Shown here piece after piece: positions 35,464-45,292 of a stretch of DNA of 64,000 nt. Origin of the DNA: Algoriphagus aquaeductus (GTDB taxonomy: Bacteria; Bacteroidota; Bacteroidia; Cytophagales; Cyclobacteriaceae). A model generated the notes under the pieces. That model was given only the letters and a program-made list of their open reading frames with translations. It had not been told where the DNA came from and did no database searches. A program made the translations under genes and the position numbers. Every line of letters begins with the position of its first letter. Positions within the stretch are counted from its first letter, which is position 1. The stretch is taken from NCBI RefSeq assembly GCF_003253485.1, contig NZ_QKTX01000001.1, forward strand, positions 1 through 64,000. Direction: 5' to 3'.

Positions 35464-37407
35464 ATGCAAACCCTTCTAGTTTGTTTGACAGCTATCTTTT
35501 TACAAGCCCCATCCCTGGTCGACAGCTTAAAAAAAGAAGTAAATAAAGCATCAGATCCAGGATCCAAAGCTGAAGTTTACTATCAACTGGCCAGAGCTTA
35601 CTATGCTTCTGATCAAGATTTGGCAATCTCCTATGCAGATTCAGCTTTTGCTCTGGCAGAGCGCCTCGGGAATGAAAAACTAAAGGCCAATACGCTCAAT
35701 ATCAAGGGAGTGTCCTCTTTGATCAAATCAGATTATGAGACGGCCATGAAATCGCATTTGGATGCCCTGGCTATCCGGGAGCAAATGCAGGATACAGTAG
35801 GATTATTGGAGTCTCATCTAAATCTGGGAAATATCCTTTACCGAACGGGTAGTGCCCGGGAGGCGGCTGTTCGATACCGCAAAGCGCTTCACTATGCCAG
35901 GCTTTCGGGCAATCAGCGCGGTCAGGGATTGTTGTTTAACAACCTGGGAAGCTACTTCAAAGACCTCTGGGCAGAGACGGATGATCCTTCGGACCTGGAT
36001 TCGGCAAGGTTTTACCTTCTCAAAGCGCTGGAGACCAAAAAGTCCCTTGGCGATTCCAGAGGTACGATCAATACCCTTAATCTGCTTTCTGAAATTGAAC
36101 GAATGGAAAAGGACCTTCCCGAAGCTGAAAAATACCTCAAACAGGCTTTGGAGCTTTCCTCAGGACTGGAGGATCTGGAGCTTCGGATTTCATTGCTTTC
36201 CGAATTGACTGAATTTAATCTGGAATTGGGAAAGGGAGCTGAGGCACTCAATTTTTCCAAACAGGCCTTGAATTTGGCCGAGGGGATGAAGTCACTTTTT
36301 CATATCAGCTCAGCGGCAGGCTTGGTCTCCAGCTCCTATGAGGCGCTGGGTGATTACAAAAATGCCCTGCAGTTCGCCAAAAAGAAACTTCAAAGCATAC
36401 AGGAGCTCCGGACCGAGCAGAATAAAGAGATCACAGAGGAACTGCTGATAAAATATGAAACAGAAAAAAAGGAACTCGAAAACCAACGGTTGACCAAAGA
36501 GCAAGAGTTTTTGGACCTCAGCATCAAGCGGAAAAATGAGCTGCTCTTGGGTGCAGGAGTGCTGTTGATTGGACTTGTTGGAACTTGGATCTTTCAAAGG
36601 AGGAAAAATGAACAGCTGGCAAAGGCCCATAAGGAAACCAAAAGTTTGCTGGTCCAACTTCAATCAAAGAATGAGGAAATTGAAAATCAGGCCAAAAAAC
36701 TGCATGAATCCAATTTGGCCTTGACTGAATCCAATAGAATCAGGCAACGCTTGTTTTCGGTCCTCTCTCACGATCTCAAAACACCCCTGAGCTCACTCAG
36801 TGCCATACTGGACATTTGGAAAAAAGAATTGATTTCTCAAACAGAACTTGAGGAAATGCTGCCAAAAGTGACTGGCCAAATCAGCACCGTTCAGAGTTTG
36901 ATGGATAACCTTTTGGAATGGGCTCAGGCTGAACTCGACCACAGCCAAATCATGAATTCCAGCCTTAATCTGAGGGAGACTGTGGAGGAGGTGATGAGCC
37001 AGCTCTCCTCGGTTTGGGAATCCAAAGAGATAACCCTTGTTAACCAAATTCCTCCTTCGCTTACCTTGGTTTCGGATAGGGACCGACTAAGTTTCGTTCT
37101 GAGAAATTTGATTTCCAATGCAATTAAATATACGCCTCCATCAGGCGTAGTTACCATATTTTTCGACTCTACAGAAGGAAACAGAATAGGGATAAAAGAT
37201 ACCGGAGTGGGAATGTCAAAAGAGAAAATTGATTCTTTATTCAAGAGGAGACAGTTTTCCCAACTGGGAACCCAGGGGGAAAAAGGTACCGGTGTAGGTC
37301 TGTTGCTCTGTCAGGAGTTTTCCAATAGTCTGGGAGCTTCGCTGGAGGTAGAAAGTGAAATAGGAATGGGATCTACGTTTTCAATAAAGTGGGATGGGGA
37401 TCTCTAA
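35464..37407 (+). CDS. TPR-containing sensor histidine kinase
   Basis: The 647-residue protein has a signal-like N-terminus and then a periplasmic TPR solenoid (about 25-330; units such as GNEKLKANTLNIKGVSSLIKSDYETAMKSHLDAL). Next come a coiled-coil region, one membrane segment (about 360-378, LLLGAGVLLIGLVGTWIFQ), a second coiled coil, and a HisKA domain with phospho-acceptor His436 in LSHDLKTP. The HATPase domain carries the N box NLISNAIKYTPP, DTGVGM and the GTGVGL lid. It is a membrane kinase whose sensing part is likely protein-protein contact through TPRs. No response-regulator gene is adjacent, so its partner is elsewhere. Confidence 0.92.
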   Translation: MQTLLVCLTAIFLQAPSLVDSLKKEVNKASDPGSKAEVYYQLARAYYASDQDLAISYADSAFALAERLGNEKLKANTLNIKGVSSLIKSDYETAMKSHLDALAIREQMQDTVGLLESHLNLGNILYRTGSAREAAVRYRKALHYARLSGNQRGQGLLFNNLGSYFKDLWAETDDPSDLDSARFYLLKALETKKSLGDSRGTINTLNLLSEIERMEKDLPEAEKYLKQALELSSGLEDLELRISLLSELTEFNLELGKGAEALNFSKQALNLAEGMKSLFHISSAAGLVSSSYEALGDYKNALQFAKKKLQSIQELRTEQNKEITEELLIKYETEKKELENQRLTKEQEFLDLSIKRKNELLLGAGVLLIGLVGTWIFQRRKNEQLAKAHKETKSLLVQLQSKNEEIENQAKKLHESNLALTESNRIRQRLFSVLSHDLKTPLSSLSAILDIWKKELISQTELEEMLPKVTGQISTVQSLMDNLLEWAQAELDHSQIMNSSLNLRETVEEVMSQLSSVWESKEITLVNQIPPSLTLVSDRDRLSFVLRNLISNAIKYTPPSGVVTIFFDSTEGNRIGIKDTGVGMSKEKIDSLFKRRQFSQLGTQGEKGTGVGLLLCQEFSNSLGASLEVESEIGMGSTFSIKWDGDL

Positions 37408-37674
37408 TCTACTTATACTGCAAAAAATCAATCTTTGGGAGATGATTAACCCTATATTTTACCTGAATTTCCAGGTTTATTTCAAATGAATTTCTTTGCC
37501 GCAGGGAGTGTCCTCATCCACGGTTCCCTTGGTGCAAGTCCATTTTTCGCCGCAGTGTGGTTGGTAGTCCTGCCTCACCAACCTTTCTCAAACTTCCTCC
37601 TGACGGCATTACCGCAATTTATTTTTGTTCAATCGACTTAAATTGTTTCTTTTGATTCATTGCATGTTCAGAAA

Positions 37675-38295
37675 ATGTCCAAAACACCCGATACCCTCGA
37701 ATACCGTCATCTCATAATCCGCCTGGTTCAGGGGGATGAACGCGCGTTTGAAGAGTTGTATAAGCTGTTTTCTGAAAAAATTTATCATATCGCCAGAAGG
37801 ATGAACCTCTCTCACGAAGATGCTGAGGGAGTCGTGCAGGAGGTTTTTTTGAAGATTTGGAAAAACAGGTCAAAACTCGATCCTGAACTTTCTATCAATG
37901 CCTATCTTATTGCCATTGTCAGATCCTTGGTGATTAAGAAAGCGAAAAAAGATGCCCGATTTTTTGCGTTCCAGCAATATAAAATTCCTTTGGTTCAGCA
38001 GATTTCTTCTCCGGGGGCCGACGACGAATTGATTTTCTCGGAGTTTAGTCAACTGACCAAGGAAATCATCGAACAGCTTCCTCCCGCTCAAAAAAGGATT
38101 TTCCAACTTCGGTACTTTGAAAACCTGAGTGTGTCCGAAATCGCGGACCAGTTGAATATCTCGAAGCGAACCGTTGAAAATCAGGTCTTTCGTTCCACTT
38201 CCCTTGTCCGTGAAAAACTGACCAAACTCAAGATTATTTCTTCGGGGTTATTGTTTTTTGTGATCGATTCCCTGCTGCTGGCCTTGATGGATTGA
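37675..38295 (+). CDS. ECF-type RNA polymerase sigma factor
   Basis: The 206-residue protein has sigma region 2 (FEELYKLFSEKIYHIARRMNLSHEDAEGVVQEVFLKIWK) and region 4 (PPAQKRIFQLRYFENLSVSEIADQLNISKRTVENQVFRS). The ATG at 37675 (MSKTPDTLEY) was preferred over an in-frame TTG at 37660. A hydrophobic C-terminal tail (GLLFFVIDSLLLALMD) is common in Bacteroidota ECF factors. A TATTTTTG word at 37620-37627 could be its -7 box. The FecR partner begins 347 bases downstream, an unusually wide gap filled by repeats. Confidence 0.92.
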   Translation: MSKTPDTLEYRHLIIRLVQGDERAFEELYKLFSEKIYHIARRMNLSHEDAEGVVQEVFLKIWKNRSKLDPELSINAYLIAIVRSLVIKKAKKDARFFAFQQYKIPLVQQISSPGADDELIFSEFSQLTKEIIEQLPPAQKRIFQLRYFENLSVSEIADQLNISKRTVENQVFRSTSLVREKLTKLKIISSGLLFFVIDSLLLALMD

Positions 38296-38319
38296 GCTCG
38301 GTAGTTCAACAAGCAAGAG

Positions 38320-38570
38320 ACAAGACCGAAGAATCAAAACCCTTCGATATCCGATATTAAAAAGTACGAAGTTCAAAGTTCGTGTTCTCTGGAGTTCGAC
38401 ATTCGATATTTATCACCTTAAATCTATCTGTCAGTCCTTGCAGATGACGCTTTAACGCTTAACAATTAACATTTAACGATCAAGAACTAACCCCGACAAC
38501 TTCCAGACTCCCATACCTCCTAACTCCCTTACTCCCATACTCCCTACTTCCAACCTCCCATTCAAAAAAA
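38320..38570 (+). repeat. Word-like simple repeats between sigma and FecR genes
   Basis: This stretch holds near-palindromic phrases (TTCGATATCCGATATT, TTCGACATTCGATATTT), an AACGCTTAACAATTAACATT tract, and then a short C-rich array with CTCCCATACCTCC and CTCCCATACTCC words (38505-38560). No gene. It separates the sigma-factor gene from its presumed anti-sigma gene, so the two may be transcribed separately. Confidence 0.55.
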
Positions 38571-38642
38571 ACAAACTTTTTTTCCTCCTCCAGTGAGTAG
38601 TTCCATCTACTTGAGGGTATAGGTGCTTGTAACAGACCTATT

Positions 38643-39665
38643 ATGGATCATAAAAAACGAATGGATGATTTTTATTCAGGAAAAATGAGTCCTCAACAAG
38701 CTCAGGAATTCCTTGAATGGCTCGAAAGTCCGGAGGCTGAGGAGTTTCTTTCGGCGGAAATCATCCAGCTATGGAGCGAAAAACTGAAATCCCAAGACTA
38801 CGCTTGGGACAATAGCCCTCTTTGGCACAAAATAAATGCTGAAAAATCCGGTTTCTCAAAGCCTTATGTCAACAAATCTCAACCCCCAAAAGAAAACGTT
38901 TCGATTTGGTCATGGGCAAAATATGCCGCAGCCCTAGTCTTAATTGGCGTTTCTGCTTACGCTTACTTTTCCACTCAACAGCGGCCTACAAACAATCCGG
39001 TAACTGAGGCCCTGTCCTCCTCCCTGTGGATTACCAAAACCAACCCCTCCGGCCAAAAGACTAAAATTCTGCTTTCTGACGGATCAACGATCTTTTTGAA
39101 CTCTGCCAGTTCGGTGTCCTATCCTGAAGATTTTCAAACCAACAGAAAAGTAACCTTGGAGGGGGAGGCGTTCTTTGAGGTCGCTAAAGATCCTGAACAC
39201 CCCTTTTCGGTAGAGTCCAAAGGCATCACGACCACAGCCCTGGGGACTTCCTTTAATATCTCAACGTTCAATCGGCAGGATAAAGTGGCCGTGACGCTGA
39301 TTACCGGAAAAGTAAAGCTCCAACAGCTGGGGAGCACCCAAGAAATAGAACTTAATCCCGGAGAGGAATCGGTGCTTGCCGTCGATGAGGCCAATCCCAA
39401 AAAATATGCGGTCAATATCAGGGACAGGATTTTATGGACCGAAGGTGTGCTGAGGTTCCAAAATAACACGTTCACTGACGTGATCGAAATCCTCCAACGC
39501 TGGTATGGAGTGACTGTCCAAGTGACGGGCAAACCAAGCAAAGACCTGGCCACGGGTACGTTTGACAACAATGAATCACTGAGAAATGTCCTGCATGTCT
39601 TAAGCGAGTCCATGAATTTCACTTATCAACTTAATGAAAAACAGGTGCTTATCCACTTTAACTAA
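38643..39665 (+). CDS. FecR-family anti-sigma factor
   Basis: The 340-residue protein has an N-terminal anti-sigma segment (MDDFYSGKMSPQQAQEFLEWLESPEAEEFLSAEIIQLW), one membrane segment at about 89-108 (SWAKYAAALVLIGVSAYAYF), a FecR domain (TKILLSDGSTIFLNSASSVSYPEDF, VTLEGEAFFEVAKDPEHPFSV) and the Bacteroidota C-terminal domain (FTDVIEILQRWYGVTVQV). It should restrain the sigma factor at 37675 and receive a signal from the STN domain of the SusC at 39817. Confidence 0.93.
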   Translation: MDHKKRMDDFYSGKMSPQQAQEFLEWLESPEAEEFLSAEIIQLWSEKLKSQDYAWDNSPLWHKINAEKSGFSKPYVNKSQPPKENVSIWSWAKYAAALVLIGVSAYAYFSTQQRPTNNPVTEALSSSLWITKTNPSGQKTKILLSDGSTIFLNSASSVSYPEDFQTNRKVTLEGEAFFEVAKDPEHPFSVESKGITTTALGTSFNISTFNRQDKVAVTLITGKVKLQQLGSTQEIELNPGEESVLAVDEANPKKYAVNIRDRILWTEGVLRFQNNTFTDVIEILQRWYGVTVQVTGKPSKDLATGTFDNNESLRNVLHVLSESMNFTYQLNEKQVLIHFN

Positions 39666-39816
39666 AGACTGCCTATGAAGAATTGAAATCAAAGAAAAAT
39701 ACAGGAGCGTACGGCAATACACTCCTGTGAAAATCAAAACACGGCACCCATGGATTGAAGATTCGCGGTCTGGCATCCTGAGGGTATTTCTATGTTTCAA
39801 CTTACCATTCCAAATT

Positions 39817-42800
39817 ATGAAAAAAATCCTACCGTTAATAGTCATGTCTATTAAGATACTAGTTAGGGGAGTCGCTGTCCTCTGCCTGACCTTGAGTCCG
39901 CTCATGGCTAGCACATCCGAGGCCCAGGTCAAGAGCATCGATGAGGTGCACCTGAAATTGGAAAAATCCACCTATTCGCTTCTTCAACTTTTCGAGGAAA
40001 TTGAGCGAAAAACCGACTTCAAATTCTTTTACACCCAGCAGGCTGTAAAAAATATTCCTGTCCTTGGCACATTTAATCCCTCCGGGAGTGTAGAGGAGCA
40101 CTTGGTGCAGGTCGCCAAGCAGACCAACCTTCGGTTTAAGCAGGTCAACAATACCATTTCTGTAATTCCCGTTAGCAATCAAACCCAAGATCTGATTACC
40201 AAAGAAATCCAATTTGCTACCATCACAGGAAAAGTAACTGACGAAACAGGTGCTCCCATGCCGGGTGTGACCATCGTTTTGCAAGGAACTACAGTCGGTA
40301 CAGTCACTGATCTCGAAGGAAAATACAGCATCGAGGCTTCCGAAGGTCAGGTATTGGTCTTTTCATTTATAGGCTTCCAGTCAGTAAGAAGGGTAGTCGG
40401 TGTTTCGGCTGTGCTGGATGTACGGATGGCAGTGGAGGAAAATAACCTGCAGGAATTCGTAGTGATCGGATACGGGACTATCCAGAAAAAAGACATTACC
40501 GGATCCGTCAGCGCTATCACCAGTGAGGAACTGAAAGATCAACCCGTAGTATCGGTAGACCAAGCCATGGCAGGTCGAATGGCCGGTGTGGTAGTCACCC
40601 AGACCACCGGAGCACCGGGCGGAGGAGCTTCTGTCCGAATCCGTGGTGCAGGTTCCCTGAGTGCAGGCAATGAACCACTTTATGTGATCGACGGGTTTCC
40701 CGTGACCAATGATTACGATCAACGCAACAATCCGCTCAATACCATCAATCCAAACGATATCGATAATATCCAGGTCCTAAAGGATGCCTCAGCCACCGCA
40801 ATCTACGGATCGAGGGGTTCCAACGGGGTAGTTTTGATTACTACCAAATCTGGGAAATCCGGTGTCAGCAAAATTGATTTCAATATCAACACGGGCGTTC
40901 AGCAGGTCGAAAAGTACATCGATGTACTCAATGCAAGAGAATTTGCCTATTACGTAAATGAGTCCCGCAACAATGCCTGGGTCAATTCCGGTCCAAATCG
41001 CTCCGCCTCTGATCCCAATTCTGTCCGGCTCAACAACGTGATGTACCTCTTGCCTGAGGTATTGAGCAATCCCGAAGCTTTGGGCGAAGGAACCAATTGG
41101 CAAAAGGAAATTTTCCGCACTGCCAAAATGAGCAATTACCAGCTCAACTTTTCCGGAGGAAATGACAAGACCAAATATTTTGTGTCTGCTGGCTATCTGG
41201 ACCAGCAAGGGGTCATCATCAACTCTGATCTGAAACGCTACTCTTTCCGTGTCAATGTAGAATCACAAATGAATGACCGGGTGAAGGTTGGAGCCAATAT
41301 CACACCTTCCTTTACCTTCTCCAATCAGTCTCTAGCCGAAGGCAACTGGCAGGGGGGAGGTATCATTCAGACGGCCATTACTGCTGCGCCTCACCTGACT
41401 CCTTATGACGCCGACGGCAACTATACCAAAGTGACCGGTCAGGGGATAGGCCTTTCGGAAGTCGACAATCCGGTGAAAATTGCCCGTGAGTATTTCCACC
41501 AACAGCAAAACCTCAGACTTTTAGGCACCTCTTTCGCGGAAATCCGATTGGTGGACAACCTGAAGTTCAAAGCCTTGGTGGGTGCGGATATTCGCAATTT
41601 CCGGGAAGATATTTTCAGCTCGTCTATCATCAATCCCAACAGTGTCAATCCAACCAAACCACCGGTAGGAACCAACGGCACTTCCCAAGCGACAAACTGG
41701 CTTTCTGAGTTTACGCTTAGCTATGCCAAAACAATTGGAAAGCACACAGTGGATGCAGTGGCCGGATACACCATCCAACAGGAGATGCTGGATGTCAATC
41801 GGATCACCGGGACAAACTTTGCCAACGATAATATCAAAACCATCAATGCGGCAGGCTTGATCACCAGTGCGCTCAATACCAAAGAAGAATGGTCATTGCT
41901 TTCTTACTTGGCTAGGGTGAACTATAGCTTCGACGATCGATACTTGCTCACTGCGACTTTCCGACGGGATGGATCTTCCCGCTTCGGTGCCAACAATCGT
42001 TGGGGAACCTTCCCATCGGTATCCGTGGGATGGAGAGTATCAGAAGAAGAATTTATGAAAGGGGTTAGCTGGATTTCTGAACTGAGACTGCGAACAAGTT
42101 ATGGGTTGACCGGTAACAACTTTATCGCAAACTATGGAGCAATTGGCTTGACAGGAATTGAAAATTATCCTTTCGGTGCCAGTGGAGGTACAGTCAACAA
42201 CGGGATCAGATTGGTCAATATTCCCAATACCAATTTAGGATGGGAAAGAAACAGCCAAACAGACCTAGGTCTGGAAATTGGCTTATTGCAAAACAGATTC
42301 TATGCAAGCGTGGATTATTACAATAAAAGAACGTCTGACCTTTTGCTCAACGTACCCGTCCCAACCCTCACCGGATATTCCAACGCACTTCAGAATATCG
42401 GTGAGATCCAAAACAGAGGTTTTGAATTTACACTGACCAGCAGAAATACCGTGGGAGCCTTCAAATGGACCACGGATGTGAATTTTGCAACCAATAATAT
42501 CGAAGTATTGGCTCTTGGTCCGGATGGTTCACCGATCATTTCACGACAGGTGACTTCCGCATCCGCTCCCACACACATCACCCAAATCGGGTCTGCACCG
42601 GGAAGCTTCTTTGGTTATCAGGTAGTTGGGGTTTATCAAAATGCTGAAGAAATCGCCAACAGTCCAGTGATCAAAAACGGAAACGGAACGATCCAATCCA
42701 AACCTGGACAACTCAAATTTGCAGATATCAATGGCGACGGTGAAATCACCGCAGCTGACCGAACGATCCTCGGTGACCCATTCCCGGATTTTACCTGGGG

Positions 42801-43305
42801 TATGACCAATAGCTTTTCCTTCAAAAACTTCGACTTTGCCTTTACGCTACAGGGTGTGCAGGGATTTGAAGTATTGAATCTGGCAAGAAGATATTATGGT
42901 AATTATTCCGGAACCTACAATGTACTCCGAAGCACCTCCAACGGCTGGAAATCAGAATCAGATCCGGGTGATGGGGTTTCCCCGCAATTGGATCGAAACT
43001 TCAATGCGCTGGCTGGAAGCAATGTGGTCAACAATGTGACTTCCCTGTTTGTGGAAGATGGGTCTTTCATAAGAATCCGAAACATCACATTGGGTTATAA
43101 TTTGCCTGCCGCTACGCTGAAAAAGGCAAAACTGTCCAGTGCGCGGTTGAATTTTACCGTTCAAAATGCCTACACATTTACGAAGTACGAGGGATACAAT
43201 CCTGAAGTAAGTGCTCAAGGCGGCAGCACTTTGGTACCAGGCGTGGATGCCGGAGGATATCCTTTGGCACGCACATTTATGTTTGGATTAAATGTTGGCT
43301 TCTAA
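39817..43305 (+). CDS. STN-containing SusC-family TonB-dependent transducer
   Basis: A 1162-residue outer-membrane transporter. After the signal peptide come an STN domain (about 45-110; LLQLFEEIERKTDFKFFYTQQAVKNI) and a regulatory-like sandwich (ITGKVTDETGAPMPGVTIVLQGT). A SusC plug (VIGYGTIQKKDITGSVSAI, AMAGRMAGVVVTQTTGAPGGG, VRIRGAGSL, PLYVIDGFPV, DASATAIYGSRGSNGV) and the barrel follow. The ATG at 39817 was chosen; a GTG at 39727 would add 30 residues, and such long basic prefixes do occur in STN-SusC proteins, so the start is uncertain. The STN domain should touch the FecR at 38643, linking ligand import to sigma activation. Confidence 0.93.
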   Translation: MKKILPLIVMSIKILVRGVAVLCLTLSPLMASTSEAQVKSIDEVHLKLEKSTYSLLQLFEEIERKTDFKFFYTQQAVKNIPVLGTFNPSGSVEEHLVQVAKQTNLRFKQVNNTISVIPVSNQTQDLITKEIQFATITGKVTDETGAPMPGVTIVLQGTTVGTVTDLEGKYSIEASEGQVLVFSFIGFQSVRRVVGVSAVLDVRMAVEENNLQEFVVIGYGTIQKKDITGSVSAITSEELKDQPVVSVDQAMAGRMAGVVVTQTTGAPGGGASVRIRGAGSLSAGNEPLYVIDGFPVTNDYDQRNNPLNTINPNDIDNIQVLKDASATAIYGSRGSNGVVLITTKSGKSGVSKIDFNINTGVQQVEKYIDVLNAREFAYYVNESRNNAWVNSGPNRSASDPNSVRLNNVMYLLPEVLSNPEALGEGTNWQKEIFRTAKMSNYQLNFSGGNDKTKYFVSAGYLDQQGVIINSDLKRYSFRVNVESQMNDRVKVGANITPSFTFSNQSLAEGNWQGGGIIQTAITAAPHLTPYDADGNYTKVTGQGIGLSEVDNPVKIAREYFHQQQNLRLLGTSFAEIRLVDNLKFKALVGADIRNFREDIFSSSIINPNSVNPTKPPVGTNGTSQATNWLSEFTLSYAKTIGKHTVDAVAGYTIQQEMLDVNRITGTNFANDNIKTINAAGLITSALNTKEEWSLLSYLARVNYSFDDRYLLTATFRRDGSSRFGANNRWGTFPSVSVGWRVSEEEFMKGVSWISELRLRTSYGLTGNNFIANYGAIGLTGIENYPFGASGGTVNNGIRLVNIPNTNLGWERNSQTDLGLEIGLLQNRFYASVDYYNKRTSDLLLNVPVPTLTGYSNALQNIGEIQNRGFEFTLTSRNTVGAFKWTTDVNFATNNIEVLALGPDGSPIISRQVTSASAPTHITQIGSAPGSFFGYQVVGVYQNAEEIANSPVIKNGNGTIQSKPGQLKFADINGDGEITAADRTILGDPFPDFTWGMTNSFSFKNFDFAFTLQGVQGFEVLNLARRYYGNYSGTYNVLRSTSNGWKSESDPGDGVSPQLDRNFNALAGSNVVNNVTSLFVEDGSFIRIRNITLGYNLPAATLKKAKLSSARLNFTVQNAYTFTKYEGYNPEVSAQGGSTLVPGVDAGGYPLARTFMFGLNVGF

Positions 43306-43318
43306 CCTGATCTTTAAG

Positions 43319-44782
43319 ATGAAAACTATTAAAATTCTTTTCGCAGCAGGAGCACTTGCGCTCATGACAGCCACAGGATGTTCCGAAGATTTTCTGGACT
43401 TGGCTCCCATTTCACAGCAAAACGCAAACAACTTCTATAAGACTCCAGAGGATATGAAAAATGCCCTCACTGCAGTCTATGGTTCCTTACAGTATGGAGG
43501 ACAGTATTATTCTTCCATGCACATCATCGGTGAGCTTCGCTCTGACAATACCGAAATCACCAACCCCGCAGCAGGTGCCGACCAGCAGGCAGTAGATGAT
43601 TTTACCAATGTGCCGGTCACTTCGATCAGTTCCAATACCTGGAATGCCCACTATCAGGGAATTCAGGCGGCGAATATTTTGATCGACAAAATCCAGCCTA
43701 TCCAGATGGATGCCGCTCTGAAAGCGAGATATATCGGTGAAGCGAAATTCCTTCGCGCGCTGATGTACTTCAACCTGGTGAGAATCTACGGAGATGTGCC
43801 ATTGGTCACTGCGGTCATCAATAATCCTCAGGAAGGATACGCCTATGGTCGGGAGGCCGCAGACAAAGTGTATGAACAAATCATCGCTGACTTGGTAGAG
43901 GCCGAAGGGGCGCTTCCGTTTGCCTATACCGGTGCAGATATCGGAAGGGCTACCAAAGGTGCCGCCATGTCTTTGCTGGGTAAAGTGTATTTGACCAGAA
44001 AACAATGGACACTCGCTGCCGAAAAACTCAAGCAAGTAATAGATGCGGCTGCACAGACCAAATACCAATTGAGACCGACCTATGCGGGCATCTTTGGAGC
44101 TGCCAATGAAAACAATACAGAATCCATTTTCGAGGTTCAGTTCAAAGGCGGTTCCAATGGAGAAGGAAGTCCGTTTTCCAATCAGTTTGCGCCGATTGGA
44201 TCAGGTACAGCGGTAGTCGCAGTAGGAAATCCTTTGGGACAAAATATCCCTACCAATGAAATGTACCAGTCCTATGAAGCTGGTGACTTGAGAAGAGATG
44301 TTTCCATGGCTACGAGCTACATATTGAGCGGCAGAGAAGTAAAGCACAATTACATCCTCAAATATAGAAGTACCCCGGCAGCCAACTTGGACAGTGATAT
44401 CAACTGGATAGTGTTGCGCTATGCCGATGTGCTCTTGATGTATGCAGAGGCCTTGAATGAAGTTGGATTTACAGCAGATGGACCTGCATTCACTTTCCTC
44501 AATCAGATCCGAACCAGAGCCGGTCTTCCTGCTTTGAGCAGCACCAATGCCAATCCTTCCTTGAGAATTACAAATCAGACGGAATTCAGATTGGCTGTGG
44601 AAAAGGAGAGAAGATCCGAATTGGCTTTTGAAGGCCATCGCTGGTTTGACTTGGTGAGAACCGGAAGAGCAATCCAGGTTTTGGCCTCCAAAGGCATGCA
44701 AGCCCATCAGGCCCTGTTCCCGATACCTCAAAGCCAGATTGACATCAATCCTGCCTTGATGACACAGAATCCTGGGTATTGA
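43319..44782 (+). CDS. SusD/RagB-family surface lipoprotein
   Basis: The 487-residue lipoprotein has a lipobox in ATG-C (signal MKTIKILFAAGALALMTATGC). The ATG at 43319, 13 bases after the SusC stop, was chosen over an in-frame upstream start. Core SusD text includes YIGEAKFLRALMYFNLVRIYGDVPLVT, SLLGKVYLTRKQWTLAAEKLKQVID, IVLRYADVLLMYAEALNEVG and RRSELAFEGHRWFDLVRTG. These features match the RagB/SusD branch common in glycan loci. It should be the ligand-capturing lid of the SusC at 39817. Confidence 0.94.
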   Translation: MKTIKILFAAGALALMTATGCSEDFLDLAPISQQNANNFYKTPEDMKNALTAVYGSLQYGGQYYSSMHIIGELRSDNTEITNPAAGADQQAVDDFTNVPVTSISSNTWNAHYQGIQAANILIDKIQPIQMDAALKARYIGEAKFLRALMYFNLVRIYGDVPLVTAVINNPQEGYAYGREAADKVYEQIIADLVEAEGALPFAYTGADIGRATKGAAMSLLGKVYLTRKQWTLAAEKLKQVIDAAAQTKYQLRPTYAGIFGAANENNTESIFEVQFKGGSNGEGSPFSNQFAPIGSGTAVVAVGNPLGQNIPTNEMYQSYEAGDLRRDVSMATSYILSGREVKHNYILKYRSTPAANLDSDINWIVLRYADVLLMYAEALNEVGFTADGPAFTFLNQIRTRAGLPALSSTNANPSLRITNQTEFRLAVEKERRSELAFEGHRWFDLVRTGRAIQVLASKGMQAHQALFPIPQSQIDINPALMTQNPGY

Positions 44783-44856
44783 TAGCCTGCTGGATAAGAT
44801 CCAAGGCAGGTTGAATCCTAGTGAAGTATTTGAAAATTAAGCAATCCCAACATCCC

Positions 44857-44884
44857 CTTCCTAAGAGGATAGGGGGGATTGGAT
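44857..44884 (+). repeat. Fragment resembling the centre of MITE-like family II
   Basis: The words CCCCTTCCTAAGAGGATAGG and GGGGATT correspond to the central CCCCTTTCTAAGGGGGCTAG and GGGGATTT of the elements at 14443 and 61193. Terminal inverted repeats are not recognisable, so this is a fragment or an unrelated C/G-rich match. Confidence 0.35.
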
Positions 44885-44958
44885 CTCAAATTATTCCAGG
44901 ATTTCCTGAATTGCTCCTAGTCTCAGAATAACTTAAATTTTCCTCAAATCCTACTTTC

Positions 44959-44993
44959 CAGCCTGTCCAATACCTCTTGGACGGGCAGGCTGG
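44959..44993 (+). other. Strong hairpin downstream of a SusD gene
   Basis: CCAGCCTG plus TCCAA pairs with TTGGA plus CAGGCTGG around a short TACCTC loop, with a few unpaired bases in one arm. No T-run follows, so it is not a standard terminator; it may protect the 3' end of the upstream SusCD message or be one more of the intergenic hairpins of this genome. Confidence 0.5.
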
Positions 44994-45004
44994 GAGGGGT
45001 TTGA

Positions 45005-45290
45005 GTTTTGGAATGGGAAAAAGAAGACGAAAGACACAAGACATTAGACACAAGACATTAGACACAAGACCCTAGACACAAGACCCTAGACACAAGATCT
45101 TAGACCGAGAAATTAGAAAACCCGGACAACTGGACAACCCGACAACCCTGACAACCCGACAACTCGACAACAAAACAACCAATATCTCAATAACCACCCT
45201 CAAACTCCCTAACTCCCATACCTCCTAACTCCCAAACATCCCAACTCCCATACCTCCTAACTCCCATACCTCCCAACCCCCAAACTCCCC
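45005..45290 (+). repeat. Composite repeat: 14-bp GACACAA units, GACAAC octamers, C-rich octamers
   Basis: The first part is a 14-bp-period array (GACACAAGACATTA and GACACAAGACCCTA units, about 45030-45105). It is followed by GACAAC octamers (45125-45178) and then a 16-bp-period C-rich array built from CTCCCATA and CCTCCTAA (about 45195-45288). The C-rich array runs to within about three bases of the ATG at 45293, leaving no room for an ordinary ribosome-binding site. Confidence 0.75.
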
Positions 45291-45292
45291 TC

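Noticed and set aside
45005..45290. Possible CRISPR array
   Set aside because: The units are 8, 14 or 16 bp with no unique spacers of 25-40 bp, and there are no cas genes.
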